Assembly: GCA_024760905.1 (NCBI GenBank)
Contig: CM045731.1
Coordinates: 47,571,001-47,635,000, forward strand
DNA: 64,000 nt
Direction: 5' to 3'
DNA from: Plotosus lineatus
Taxonomy: Eukaryota; Chordata; Actinopteri; Siluriformes; Plotosidae
Shown: positions 55,616-64,000 of the stretch, in pieces
Layout of the letters: each line of letters begins with the position of its first letter
How positions within the stretch are numbered: the stretch's first letter is position 1
The notes under the pieces: model-generated
Databases searched by the model: none
The model's input: the letters and a program-made list of their open reading frames with translations, nothing else
Told to the model about the DNA's origin: nothing
Position numbers and translations under genes: made by a program

Positions 55616-56078
55616 CTTGTAAAATTGCAGTCAGTTGTTTTGGAACAAGATATAGAGTGCGCTCATTTCAGTGTTTACTTCCGAAACATGTGAACACCTC
55701 CTGTCTACACTTTACCAAAGGAGGAGTCAGAATGATTGACAGGTGTGTTAGGACACTTCCTTGTTCTGATATATTCATTCACACTCTTTTTTTTTTTTCT
55801 TGCTTCTGCTCTATCTTTAAATACTGTAAGATTCACACCTGTTATGCAAAAAAATAAAATATAAAAAAAATAACAGTAAGCCCTGTCGGATGAGTGCAGA
55901 AATTCCCAGTCCATTTTCACGGGCTTAATATTATGAGAATAAAAATAAAATATGGATGAAAAGATTTATAAACACACTTTTATTAATATAATATAATTTT
56001 CAGTTCTGTGCCCCCGGCAGATTGAAGGGCCTCTGTAGCTGACAGTGAGCGGTGAAGCTGAAAAAGATGACTGGAGGA

Positions 56079-56082
<4 letters not shown>
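55616..56082. other. non-coding stretch
   Basis: AT-rich sequence with a T tract near 55786-55799 and nothing recognised. Confidence 0.4.

Positions 56083-56157
<75 letters not shown>
56083..56157. repeat. (GT)n microsatellite
   Basis: Pure GT tract. Confidence 0.95.
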
Positions 56158-56158
<1 letters not shown>

Positions 56159-57055
56159 CTGAGTGAGAGAACTGAGGGCCCCTGCACCCCACCATGATCC
56201 AGAACTGGGCAACAGTGCTTAAGGTGAAGGGGCCGAGGCGGCAGCAGAGTAATTTAATCGGAGGCTTTACCCAATTCCCTGGGTGGCTGAGTTGAAGAAA
56301 GGTCAGAAGCGGAAACAGGCCTGACTGACCCTTCTCCCAATTACGAGAGGCACGATGGAACATAGCGGAGCGAGTGACAGTCATTTAGCAGCTCCTCATC
56401 GGAGAGGAAGGAAGTCGCAGATGGATGACAAAGGAGTAAAAAATGATTTGCCAGGACCTGTTAGCCAGGCCTTGAGCCTCAAGCCCCCCTCAGAGCTCCT
56501 GTTGCCCATAACCCCCCCCCTCCTCCTCCTCCTCCTCCTCCTCCCTCCCACCGTCTCTCTACACTGTATCACGCTGCATCTCTTCCTCACTGGCCAGCTC
56601 CCTTTCATGGCTCATATGCCATCCTCTCCATCTGTCTATCCTGTTTTCTCTTTCTTTCTTTCCTCTGCAACCCCCTTCTCATTCTCTCTCTATCTCTCTC
56701 TCTCTCTGTCTCTCTCTGTCTCTCTCTCTCTCTCTCACTTGCCCCCCACCCCCCTGCCCTGAGGCCACGTGACGGCCCTGCATGATTATTGGCGCAATCA
56801 CTCATGTAACAGGCTGCCCAGCTTTCCGTGGGGCCTTGCGTATTTGTCACTGTCACTTCCCCCAAGTGCTCCACCATTGTCTTGGAAATTGTATGTGTAA
56901 GGCAAGAGATGCCTGTGACCCAGTTCGACAAGGGAGCCGGCAATGTGAGGGCGCTCATCACTGCGCAGAGAGGGGGGGAAAAAAATGGAATGGGTGGAGG
57001 GACAGAGGTAGAGTGGGGCGGGGTGGGTAGGTGGGGTGTTAGTTGAACGGGGAAA
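56158..57055. other. unique block with (CTC)n and (TC)n tracts
   Basis: 56518-56545 is a CTC tract and 56690-56735 TC-rich. The flanks are GC-richer than average, with GTAATTTAATCGGAGGC and GGCGCAATCACTCATGTAAC. Open frames on both strands reflect the simple-sequence composition, not a gene. Confidence 0.4.
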
Positions 57056-57056
57056 A

Positions 57057-57087
<31 letters not shown>

Positions 57088-57098
57088 GAGAGAGAGAG
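57057..57098. repeat. (GA)n microsatellite
   Basis: GA tract with one interruption. Confidence 0.95.
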
Positions 57099-57255
57099 CA
57101 AAAAAACAGCAGTTTGATGTGTCCTATTATGTGCCTCGGCTCGAGCCATAAATAATTGTGACAAGTTTTTTGTTACGCGTGAAAGTCCTTGACTCTGCCT
57201 CCTGTTCCAGAGCCTCCTCTCTGGCACGGAGACACTGCCAAACCCAAACGCCCCC

Positions 57256-57257
<2 letters not shown>

Positions 57258-57302
<45 letters not shown>
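57258..57302. repeat. (CA)n microsatellite
   Basis: Pure CA tract. Confidence 0.95.
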
Positions 57303-57306
<4 letters not shown>

Positions 57307-58671
57307 CCCCAGATGATAGATGGCACAGCACAGCAAATGACAACAGGATAGATTTTTAGTTTGTGCTTTGGAAGGGATCAGTAATGGTGCTTTGCTGTAC
57401 AAAGCAATAAATGGGAAGGACGAGGAAGAGAAAGAGACGGTGGGAGTAAAGATTCATGGTTGCACCAAGGATGGGGGGGGATGAGGATCACTCATATTTA
57501 AATGACTAAATATGTATATGTGCAATAAGTCAGTGTTTTGTATTACAAATGAATAGATACAAGACATTAGCATCTATTTTATGATATTATAATTCTTTAA
57601 ATCAAATACAGCAAGGTTAGTGATAGCTACCTGCCATATATTGTTTTCTGAACTGCACGACAGCTACATTTCCTCTGAGTGGCTTGCAACATCATGCAAA
57701 AGACAAATCTGCTGGAGGAGACTTTGAATATTCATCAGCATAATTACAATACGCACGCGTATGCGTTGAACTTTGCATAATGAGAACGGACAAGAGCAAA
57801 ATCGCTCTCCCTCTCATTACAAATGGATGTGACTTTTACCTGGTTAGCTGTGTGTTAATGAAGTGCCATCCACTCATCTATTGCCAAGTGATGGATCTCC
57901 GGGCTTGGTTAAAATACCCACAGTAGATCCTCATTGCCAATTAGACGACTGATAGATGACATTATCAGTCATGTTAATGAGGACAGAGTGACACGTGTGC
58001 CCGCTGTGATGACCAGGCCTGTGGATCCTTCACTCTGTACCGTACCGATACTTTAAAGCCGAACACCTTTTTATCAAATATTGGCATTTTTTTTTCCAAA
58101 ATCACACACACCTATAGATATGAGCTATCGCGGCATCAACCTCCAGACAATCTTATTATCTGGGAATGTTGCATCAGTGAACTGGAATAGATTTGCCATT
58201 CTGTTCTACTGAATTAAGCACCCACTTAGGTGTAAAAAGGCAAGATTAAGTGCTGTCCATCAATCTTTTTTTTTTCTTTCAGACAGCTCTGATGAATTCA
58301 CGTCACTCATTTTCTATGTAAAATGACAAAATTAGGACTCACGTCTTCAGCTCAGGATGGAACTCAGACTTGATTTAGTATAACTTTTTAGTCTTCAAAT
58401 CAGAACTTTGTTCTCATTCAGCCATCCATCCATCCATCCATCCATCCATCCATCAACTACTACATACAACAATTGCACATGGATCTGTTTTGTTTACACG
58501 TTGGTAATAAGAGTACCTTACTTAAATTAGTTGAGCACTTTACTCATTTCAGCTGAGTTAGGGTTCGGGTCAACGGACCAATGGGCTGTAACTGAAAACA
58601 ATATCAGCTACAGGAATGGCACGATGGGTTGACAAACATACTCGTATAAGATGGGCATCTTGCTTAATATT
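57303..58671. other. unique block with candidate conserved non-coding sequence
   Basis: 57640-58010 includes TTCATCAGCATAATTAC, TTTGCATAATGAG, GTGTTAATGAAGTGCC, TGCCAATTAGACG and CATGTTAATGAGGAC. These are AT-core homeodomain-type words in a mixed-GC, repeat-free context. (CATC)n at 58423-58454 follows. No coding frame. Confidence 0.4.
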
Positions 58672-58957
58672 AATATTTTTCAATTTTCTGAAGTTTTAAT
58701 TAGTGTCGTGGGGAGGTTGGTACTCATCCCAGCTGACTCTGAACAAAGGCAAAGTACACCCTGGACAGCTCACTAAGCCATAGCAGGGCAGAGACATGCT
58801 GACAGCAATGCAGCCTATTTTTGACATAGGTCTGCAGTGAGAGACATGGCTGGTCTTTGATGCACTGAAAGGACAGCAGTCACAACCACTGACAGTGGGG
58901 CTTGAACCCTTGAATTTGTGATCAGTAATCCACCACCAAGCCACTACTGCCCCACTA
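58672..58957 (-). mobile_element. SINE-B, minus orientation
   Basis: TTAGTGTCGTGGGGAGGTTGG, GACATGGCTGGTCTTTGATG, CAGTGGGGCTTGAACCC and CCACTACTGCCCC. The middle part with the GGTTCTTTTACATGC word is deleted. Confidence 0.8.
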
Positions 58958-59077
58958 TGAAATACTTTAATTCCTTATTTTGTGATTCCAATAAAGTTTG
59001 GTGAGATGAAAGTGTATAATTAAAAAATACATGAAATTTATATATAATTTATTCCATCTTCATCTAGTCAATCTTGA

Positions 59078-59441
59078 CAGAGATGAAAATGTTGAGGTTC
59101 TCTTTGGGAGTAACGAGGATGGATAGGATCAGGAATGAGTTCATCAGAGGGACACCACATGTGCATTTGGAGACAAAGTCAGAGAGGCTAGATTGAGATG
59201 GTTTGGACATGTACAGAGGAGGGATAGTGAGTATATTGGTAGTAGGATGCTGAGGTTGGAACTACCAGGCAGAAGGTCTAGACTAGAGGAAGACCAAAGA
59301 GACAATTCATGGATGTGGTGAAGGAGAACATGAAGGTAGTTGGTGTAAGAGAAGAAGATGCAGAGGATAGGGTTAGATGGAAGCAGATGATTCGCTGTGG
59401 CGACCCCTGAAGGAAAAAGCCGAAAGAAAAAAAAGAAGAGT
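59078..59441 (+). mobile_element. RTE LINE 3' end, 5'-truncated
   Basis: GATGAAAATGTTGAGGTTCTC, GAGTAACGAGGATGGATAGG, TTTGGACATGTACAGAGGAGG, GTGGCGACCCCTGAAGG, ending in AAAAGAAGAG. It equals the last 360 bp of the LINE at 9332. A GTCTA duplication occurs at about 59275. Confidence 0.9.
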
Positions 59442-59615
59442 CTAATCAATATTGAATGATGACAGACAAGAAAGCTGGCTAGCATAAGACAATGAGTCAC
59501 AACTATTTTTCTTTGTTTTTTATGACGCTATTTTTCTGTGCTGATGTTTGGAATATGAGCTGATGCTCTATCAGTACATTAGCCAATCAGAACATGCAAT
59601 TGCTAATCTCGTGAC

Positions 59616-59616
59616 C

Positions 59617-59706
<90 letters not shown>
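59616..59706. repeat. (TG)n-(TA)n-(CA)n tract
   Basis: Compound microsatellite directly before a Tigger-type element. Confidence 0.95.
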
Positions 59707-59707
<1 letters not shown>

Positions 59708-60219
59708 AGTGGTACCTCACATTACGAAAGTCTCACCAAATGAAAAATTCAGGTTATGAAAAGCATTTTCCTAAAATTTTTGTCTCAGGATACAAAACAA
59801 GTTCAAGTTACGAAAGTGCCATCTTAAAAATTCAAACGCGCCCTGTCCAAGATGGCATCAGGTGGACCTGTCCAAGATGGCGCTTGAGTGAGGGCAACAT
59901 TAAAACGCGCCATTCAAACATTCAAACAATGCATGAGCTGCTCTCCCATCAATGACGTTCAAACATCCCGCCCCGCTGGCCTCCCATTGGCTAACAACTG
60001 AGCTGTCGTTCATGTCGCCTTCACTCAAGTGCCATCTTGGACAGGGACGCCATCTTGACCTGATGCCATCTTGGACGCCATCTTGGACATCATTGCCTAG
60101 GAGGAATGAGGCATCTACCTCCCATTGCCGTTGTTTTATGCTTTATTTCTTGACTCAGGTTTTTAACCTTCCATAAACATTTGTAAAATTATAACTCTGC
60201 TAAGAAGACATGGTCAACA

Positions 60220-60299
<80 letters not shown>

Positions 60300-60385
60300 G
60301 AGAAGAAGAAACGGGTATTACAAAGGAATATGGCCAAACCCGTATACCATTGGTACGATATTGAAGCAGAAGGTCTTAAAGGTCT
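59707..60385. mobile_element. Tigger-type element, right end missing
   Basis: Starts CAGTGGTACCTCACATTACG and follows the element at 53951 closely, with CCAAGATGGC/GCCATCTTGG motifs (59847, 59872, 60031, 60049, 60065, 60077), a (CA)n tract at 60222-60297 in the same position, and GAGAAGAAGAAACGGG. It breaks off after GCAGAAGGTCTTAAAGG, where the other copy continues, so the right third is replaced by other sequence. Confidence 0.85.
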
Positions 60386-60833
60386 GCAGACGTCACACCT
60401 CGACCACCTATGTGCAGAGATCATGCTGCGGCTTCCAGTTCATCAAACCTGTTGGTTCGCCCTCACTCCATCGCCATAGGACGTCGCCCAAATGCCCTCC
60501 AAAGCTTGCACAAATGGTAGGAACTAGCAACTTGCCCAATACTGATAGCACCCTCTCCATTGGTAGCGGAAGACCAGAGGCAAGGTAAGACCAAGACTGT
60601 CTGTGCAGAGCAGCCAATTGCATTCAATGACCGGTGCAGGAACCTCAACATACTTGTTGACCACGTCAGCACTGCAGTGTTAGTTTCTGAACCGCACTTC
60701 GTCTGGACCTTCACCCAGGACCTGTTTGCCTTGGGTGACCCTATCAGGGGCATAATGTCCCCGACAACATAGCTCCTAGGATCATTAGGTCACTCAAGCC
60801 CCTCTACCACAATAAGGTAGCCATTCAAGGAGT

Positions 60834-60836
<3 letters not shown>
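60386..60836 (+). mobile_element. unidentified interspersed repeat, probably a retroelement 3' part
   Basis: Composition and words such as ACCTTCACCCAGGACCTG, TTTGCCTTGGGTGACCC and ACATAGCTCCTAGGATC recall a dispersed vertebrate repeat. I cannot name the family. A plus-strand frame (60560-60772, VSEPHFVWTFTQDLFALGDP) is broken at the end. Confidence 0.45.
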
Positions 60837-60913
<77 letters not shown>

Positions 60914-60934
60914 TCCTTGAATGGCTACCTTATT
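60811..60934. repeat. 22-bp inverted repeat around (TA)n
   Basis: 60811-60832 (AATAAGGTAGCCATTCAAGG...) and 60913-60934 are exact reverse complements, separated by a TA-rich tract 60841-60911. Confidence 0.9.
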
Positions 60935-60936
60935 GT

Positions 60937-60961
<25 letters not shown>
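60935..60961. repeat. (TA)n microsatellite
   Basis: Short TA run after the inverted repeat. Confidence 0.9.
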
Positions 60962-60967
<6 letters not shown>

Positions 60968-60979
60968 TTGTGTGGTCTG

Positions 60980-61780
60980 TGTAAAGCCATGGAAGCAATT
61001 GAAAGGCCACTGCAAAATTATCCTTTTCTCTGGTTGCATTATTTGTAAATATGAGTTTGAGGAAAACGAACAGTTCTGTTTTACTTCATGAACTACTGAC
61101 AACATTTCCCCCAAATTTTACATAAAAATGCTGTTACTCCAAGCATTTAATTGCAAAACATGACAACTGGTCATTTTCAGATCTTGAATAATGCATAGAA
61201 ATTAAGACACATTCAATTTTCAACAACAGCACTAATGTTTGATTTCAGAAATTAACATTTGGTGGGAAAACCTTGACATTTTAATCGCAGCTTTCATACA
61301 TCATTGGCATGCTCTCCACCAATCTTTCATATTGGGTGACTTTAGGCCACTCCTGGTGCAAAGCTCAACATTGTTTGATAGCTTTTAACCATCCATCTTC
61401 CTCTTGATCACATGCCATTGATTCTTCACTGACCAGGCTGATCATCAACTTTTTTGAATGTCACACAAAAAGTATGACGATATCAAGAGACCAACAAAAG
61501 GAATAGCAAATGGCAGCTAGGGTTACGTGCACCGCAACAACAGTCCGATACAGGTTTTTCAGGATGTGGTGAAAGTCATGCCAAGCAAGTAACAAGCCTT
61601 TCATCAATGAGAAGCAAAGAAGAAGCAGACAGATTTCAAACTATAGTGACCCACACCAGTTGTGTAATTTGGTGGAGGATTTGTACTGATCCCAGGGTGC
61701 TCCTGCAAGGCTGGAATGAGGCAGATTTTTGTTATTGAAGGAAATTTGTACATAAGAACATAACCTTACATAATACATTA
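60980..61780 (-). mobile_element. Tc1-like element, minus orientation, degraded
   Basis: On the plus strand it holds AACATTTGGTGGGAAAACC, TTTTAATCGCAGCTTTCAT, GCATGCTCTCCACCAATC, TGGGTGACTTTAGGCCACTCC and CCATCTTCCTCTTGATCAC, the reverse complement of a well-known fish Tc1 3'-coding region. The transposase itself is unreadable. Internal deletions remove its middle. Confidence 0.75.
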
Positions 61781-61849
61781 CCATTCAAAAGTTTGGGATC
61801 ACTCAATAAAAATCACATCTTTCACATGAAAAAGATAAAATTGGTCAGA

Positions 61850-62187
61850 GGGGAATGATGGCCTGGTGGCAAAGGCGCTGGATCACTGATCCTAAGGTTG
61901 GGGGTTCAAGCCCCACTCTGCACGGGTTGTCACTGTCCCCCTAGTGCAGCTAAATGGGCTATCATAGGCCGGCCATGTCCCTCACTGTCTATGGTGTGAG
62001 GCATGTAAAAGAACCATTGCTGACTTTCGTCAAGAGTAGCTGCATAGTCGCCAGCGTGTTTCTGCCCTGCGATGGCCTGGCGAGGTGTCCAGGTTGTACT
62101 CTGCTCTCGCCCAGAGTCGGCTGGGATGGGCACTAGCCTACCCGTGACCCTAATTATGATTAATCAGTTACAGAAAATGAACAATGG
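61850..62187 (+). mobile_element. SINE-B in Tc1-like element, 11-bp target duplication
   Basis: Flanks AATTGGTCAGA (61839-61849) and AATTGATCAGA (62188-62198), one mismatch. Head GATGGCCTGGTGGCAAAGGC, box B GGTTCAAGCCCC, body CATAGGCCGGCCATGTCCC and CAGTTACAGAAAATGAAC. Confidence 0.88.
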
Positions 62188-62565
62188 AATTGATCAGAAA
62201 GACAGTCAAAACATTATTAATGATGTGCATGTCTATTCTTTGTGAAAATGGATGAATGTATAATGGAATATTTACATAGGTGTTCAGAGGCCCATTTTCA
62301 TCAACCATAATACTTGTGTTTCAATCACACATTGTGTTAGATATTCCAAGGTCATCATGTTAAAAGCCTAATTGATAATTATAAAAGCCTTTTACAATTA
62401 TGTTCGCACAGCTGAAAACCGTTCTACTGATTAAAGAAGTAATAAAATTGGCCTTCTTCAGACGAGTTGAATATCAGTAGAAACAGCATTTGTGTGTTTG
62501 ATTAGAGAACATTTTGTTTTCTGTAATTATTCAAAACCATCAGGAAAAAACTTTCTTCTGAAGTT

Positions 62566-62925
62566 CATTCATCCTTTTTCACAGCTGCTTAATCCTAATT
62601 AGGGTCATGGAGGTTGGGAGGTTGGCGCCCAGCTCAACCAACTATGGGTACACCTTGAAAATTTCACCAGGCCATCGTAGGGACAACACTCTTATAACCA
62701 TTCACACTCACACTAAGGGTGTTTTTTTTTTTTAAACAGCCAATTAAGCTGCTGTGCATGTTTTTGGACTGTGGGAGGATAAAATCGGAGCACCCAGAAG
62801 AAACCTATGCAAGCACGGGAGGAATATCCAAACTCTACACAGAAACACCTGAGCTGGGAATCAAACCCAGGGCTTCCTGCTGTGAGGTGGATGGGTACCC
62901 ACTACGCCACCATGATGCCTGCTAA
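62566..62925 (-). mobile_element. SINE-A in Tc1-like element, minus orientation
   Basis: CAGCTGCTTAATCCTAATTAGG, GTTGGGAGGTTGGCGCCC, GGACTGTGGGAGGATAAAATCG, GGGCTTCCTGCTGTGAGG and CGCCACCATGATGCC. It splits the region upstream of the transposase HTH. Confidence 0.85.
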
Positions 62926-63595
62926 AATTGATCGATCTATATTTCTTCTGAGAGGTGAAGGCTATTCCATACAGGAACCTGCCAAGAAACTGAAGATGTC
63001 ACACAACAATGCGTGCTATTCTCTTTAAAGAACAGGACAAACTGGCTCTCAAAAGAAAGTACAAATACATCAGAAAGTACAAGTATATCAGACTGTCTAT
63101 GTTGAGAAGCAGATGACTGACAGCTCCACACTGTGCAGCATCATTAAATAGTACCCACTAAACACCAATCTCATCATCAGCAGTGATGAGGTGACACCTG
63201 AAGTTGCAAAGAAAAGTCATATCTGAGACCGATCAGTAAAAGGAAAAGATGATGGGCAACAGAACACAAATATTGGACAGTGGAAGATGGGGGGGTCCTG
63301 CTGCGGATAGATAAATTTAAGTTTGAGGTGTTTGGGTCAAAAAGACAAACATGAACACGGTGCAGAATAAAGAAAGAGATGCTGGGGTCCTTGGCACCAT
63401 CTGTCAAATATCGCGGGGGAAATGTGATGGTCCGGGGATGCTGTGGTGTGGTCCGGTGTGTGAGTTGTAGAACGGTGAAAGGGAAATTGAGCAAGGAAGA
63501 CTGTCACTCCATTTTACAACACCATGCCATAACCTGTGAATGGTATTTTATTGGAGCTACTTTCTTCTGACAACAAGATAATGATTCAAGCAATC
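62926..63595 (+). pseudogene. Tc1-like transposase remnant
   Basis: Frames read IFLLRGEGYSIQEPAKKL and KMSHNNACYSL (N-terminal HTH, about 62935-63030), FKFEVFGSKRQT (after the first Asp), LGSLAPSVKYRGGNVMVRGC, LSKEDCHSILQHHAI and then a broken form of the QQDND motif (second Asp) at about 63565-63590. Frameshifts and stops are many. The Glu block is gone. Confidence 0.8.
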
Positions 63596-63650
63596 CAATA
63601 ACTTTTTTAATTTTCAAAAATTTAATTATGATGATAAGAGAATTAAAAAA

Positions 63651-63723
63651 AAACAGTTATTTCAGTTTTTTGCGTCCAATATAATTACGGGCCCACTTGG
63701 CTCTGTTTCAGAATGCTAAGTAA
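63651..63723. other. short spacer
   Basis: AT-rich spacer between the Tc1 remnant and the next element. Nothing recognised. Confidence 0.4.
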
Positions 63724-63725
63724 TA

Positions 63726-64000
63726 CAGTCGGCCCTCAACTTACGAAAGCCTCTGAATACGAAAAATACAGGTTACGAAAAACATTTTCCTAAACTTTCG
63801 TCCTGTGTACACGAAACAACCTCTTCTTACGAAAAGAGCCAAACGCGCCATTGAAAAATTCAAATACACCATTCAAAAACTCGAACAATGCGCGAGTTGC
63901 TCTCTCATTGGCTGTCTCCCAACATCCTGCCCCGGTGGCCTCCCATTGGCTAGGAGGGATGACGCAGCTCCATCCCATTGGTTATCTCTCAACATCCCGC
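63726..64000. mobile_element. Tigger-type element, cut by the window end
   Basis: Starts CAGTCGGCCCTCAACTTACG after TA (63724-63725), then TACAGGTTACGAAAAACATTTTCC, CGCGCCATTGAAAAATTCAAA and TTGGCTAGGAGGGATGACG. It is the same family as 53951 but diverged at the terminus. Confidence 0.8.

Larger units (their letters stand above)
61783..63650 (+). mobile_element. Tc1-like element, split by two SINEs
   Basis: Starts TACCATTCAAAAGTTTGGG, the terminus of a common fish Tc1. It continues after the SINE-B (ends 62187) with GGCCCATTTTCATCAACC and AAAAGCCTAATTGATAATTATAA, and after the SINE-A (ends 62925) with AGAGGTGAAGGCTATTCC. The transposase remnant follows to about 63595. The right inverted repeat is not seen. 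Confidence 0.8.

Noticed and set aside
56355..57046. Open frames rich in S, L, R and E
   Set aside because: They coincide with (CTC)n, (TC)n and (GA)n tracts.

Overview
This window looks like a gene-poor, repeat-dense stretch of a ray-finned (probably teleost) fish genome. I found no intact protein-coding host gene and no true tRNA or rRNA gene. The evidence for a teleost is the mix of repeats. There are two copies of a Rex3-like non-LTR retrotransposon, two long and several short copies of a second RTE-type LINE, four or five Tc1/mariner relics of fish type, hAT elements with 8-bp target duplications, several Tigger/pogo-type elements, two abundant tRNA-headed SINE families, and a very high load of (CA)n, (TA)n, (GA)n and (TCA)n microsatellites. 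Family names are from recognition of sequence and motifs, not from a database search.

Names used here. SINE-A has a tRNA-like head (box A around TGGCGTAGTGGTTAGC, box B around GGGTTCGATTCC) and a body with GTGGAGTTTGCATGTTCTCC and TTTCCTCCCACAGTCC. SINE-B has a head with GTGGCCTGGTGGTA and GGGGTTCGAGTCC and a body with AAAGGCCGGCCATG and TAAAAGAACCATTGCTGAC. Mini-RTE is a ~125-bp element made only of the 5' end and the 3' end of the RTE LINE.

Layout. 1-7.8 kb: a Tigger-type element with a transposase remnant, microsatellites, an internally deleted LINE ending in a C2H2 finger, SINEs, a possible spliced non-coding or LTR-like unit at 4.1-5.1 kb, and a hAT MITE. 7.8-12.5 kb: a Tc1-like element whose right end is split by a 3.1-kb RTE LINE. 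13-15.8 kb: mostly unique DNA. 15.8-18.9 kb: a nearly full-length Rex3 with 14-bp target duplications. 19-25 kb: microsatellites, SINE-B copies, and a nested stack at 23.5-24.7 kb (SINE-A, then hAT, then mini-RTE, plus a short GC-rich retroposon). 25.5-28.4 kb: a minus-strand RTE LINE. 28.6-28.95 kb: a SINE-B/mini-RTE composite flanked by one target duplication. 29.8-31.3 kb: a SINE split by a hAT element and another SINE. 34.3-35.5 kb: a fold-back Tigger-like element. 36.8-38.0 kb: a second Rex3 fragment. 38.2-39.1 kb: a (TCA)n minisatellite. 40-53 kb: SINEs, a Tc1 transposase relic, microsatellites and candidate conserved non-coding blocks. 54-64 kb: Tigger-type elements rich in CCATCTTGG motifs, an LINE 3' end, an unidentified repeat and two Tc1 relics.

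The genes do not work together as a system; they are relics of mobile elements. The most interesting signals are evolutionary: LINE-derived mini-elements, a chimeric retroposon, a short GC-rich retroposon in two near-identical copies, two template-switch-like inverted copies, and MITEs carrying dense YY1-like motifs. Several unique blocks between repeats look like possible conserved enhancers, but this needs a comparison with other fish genomes.
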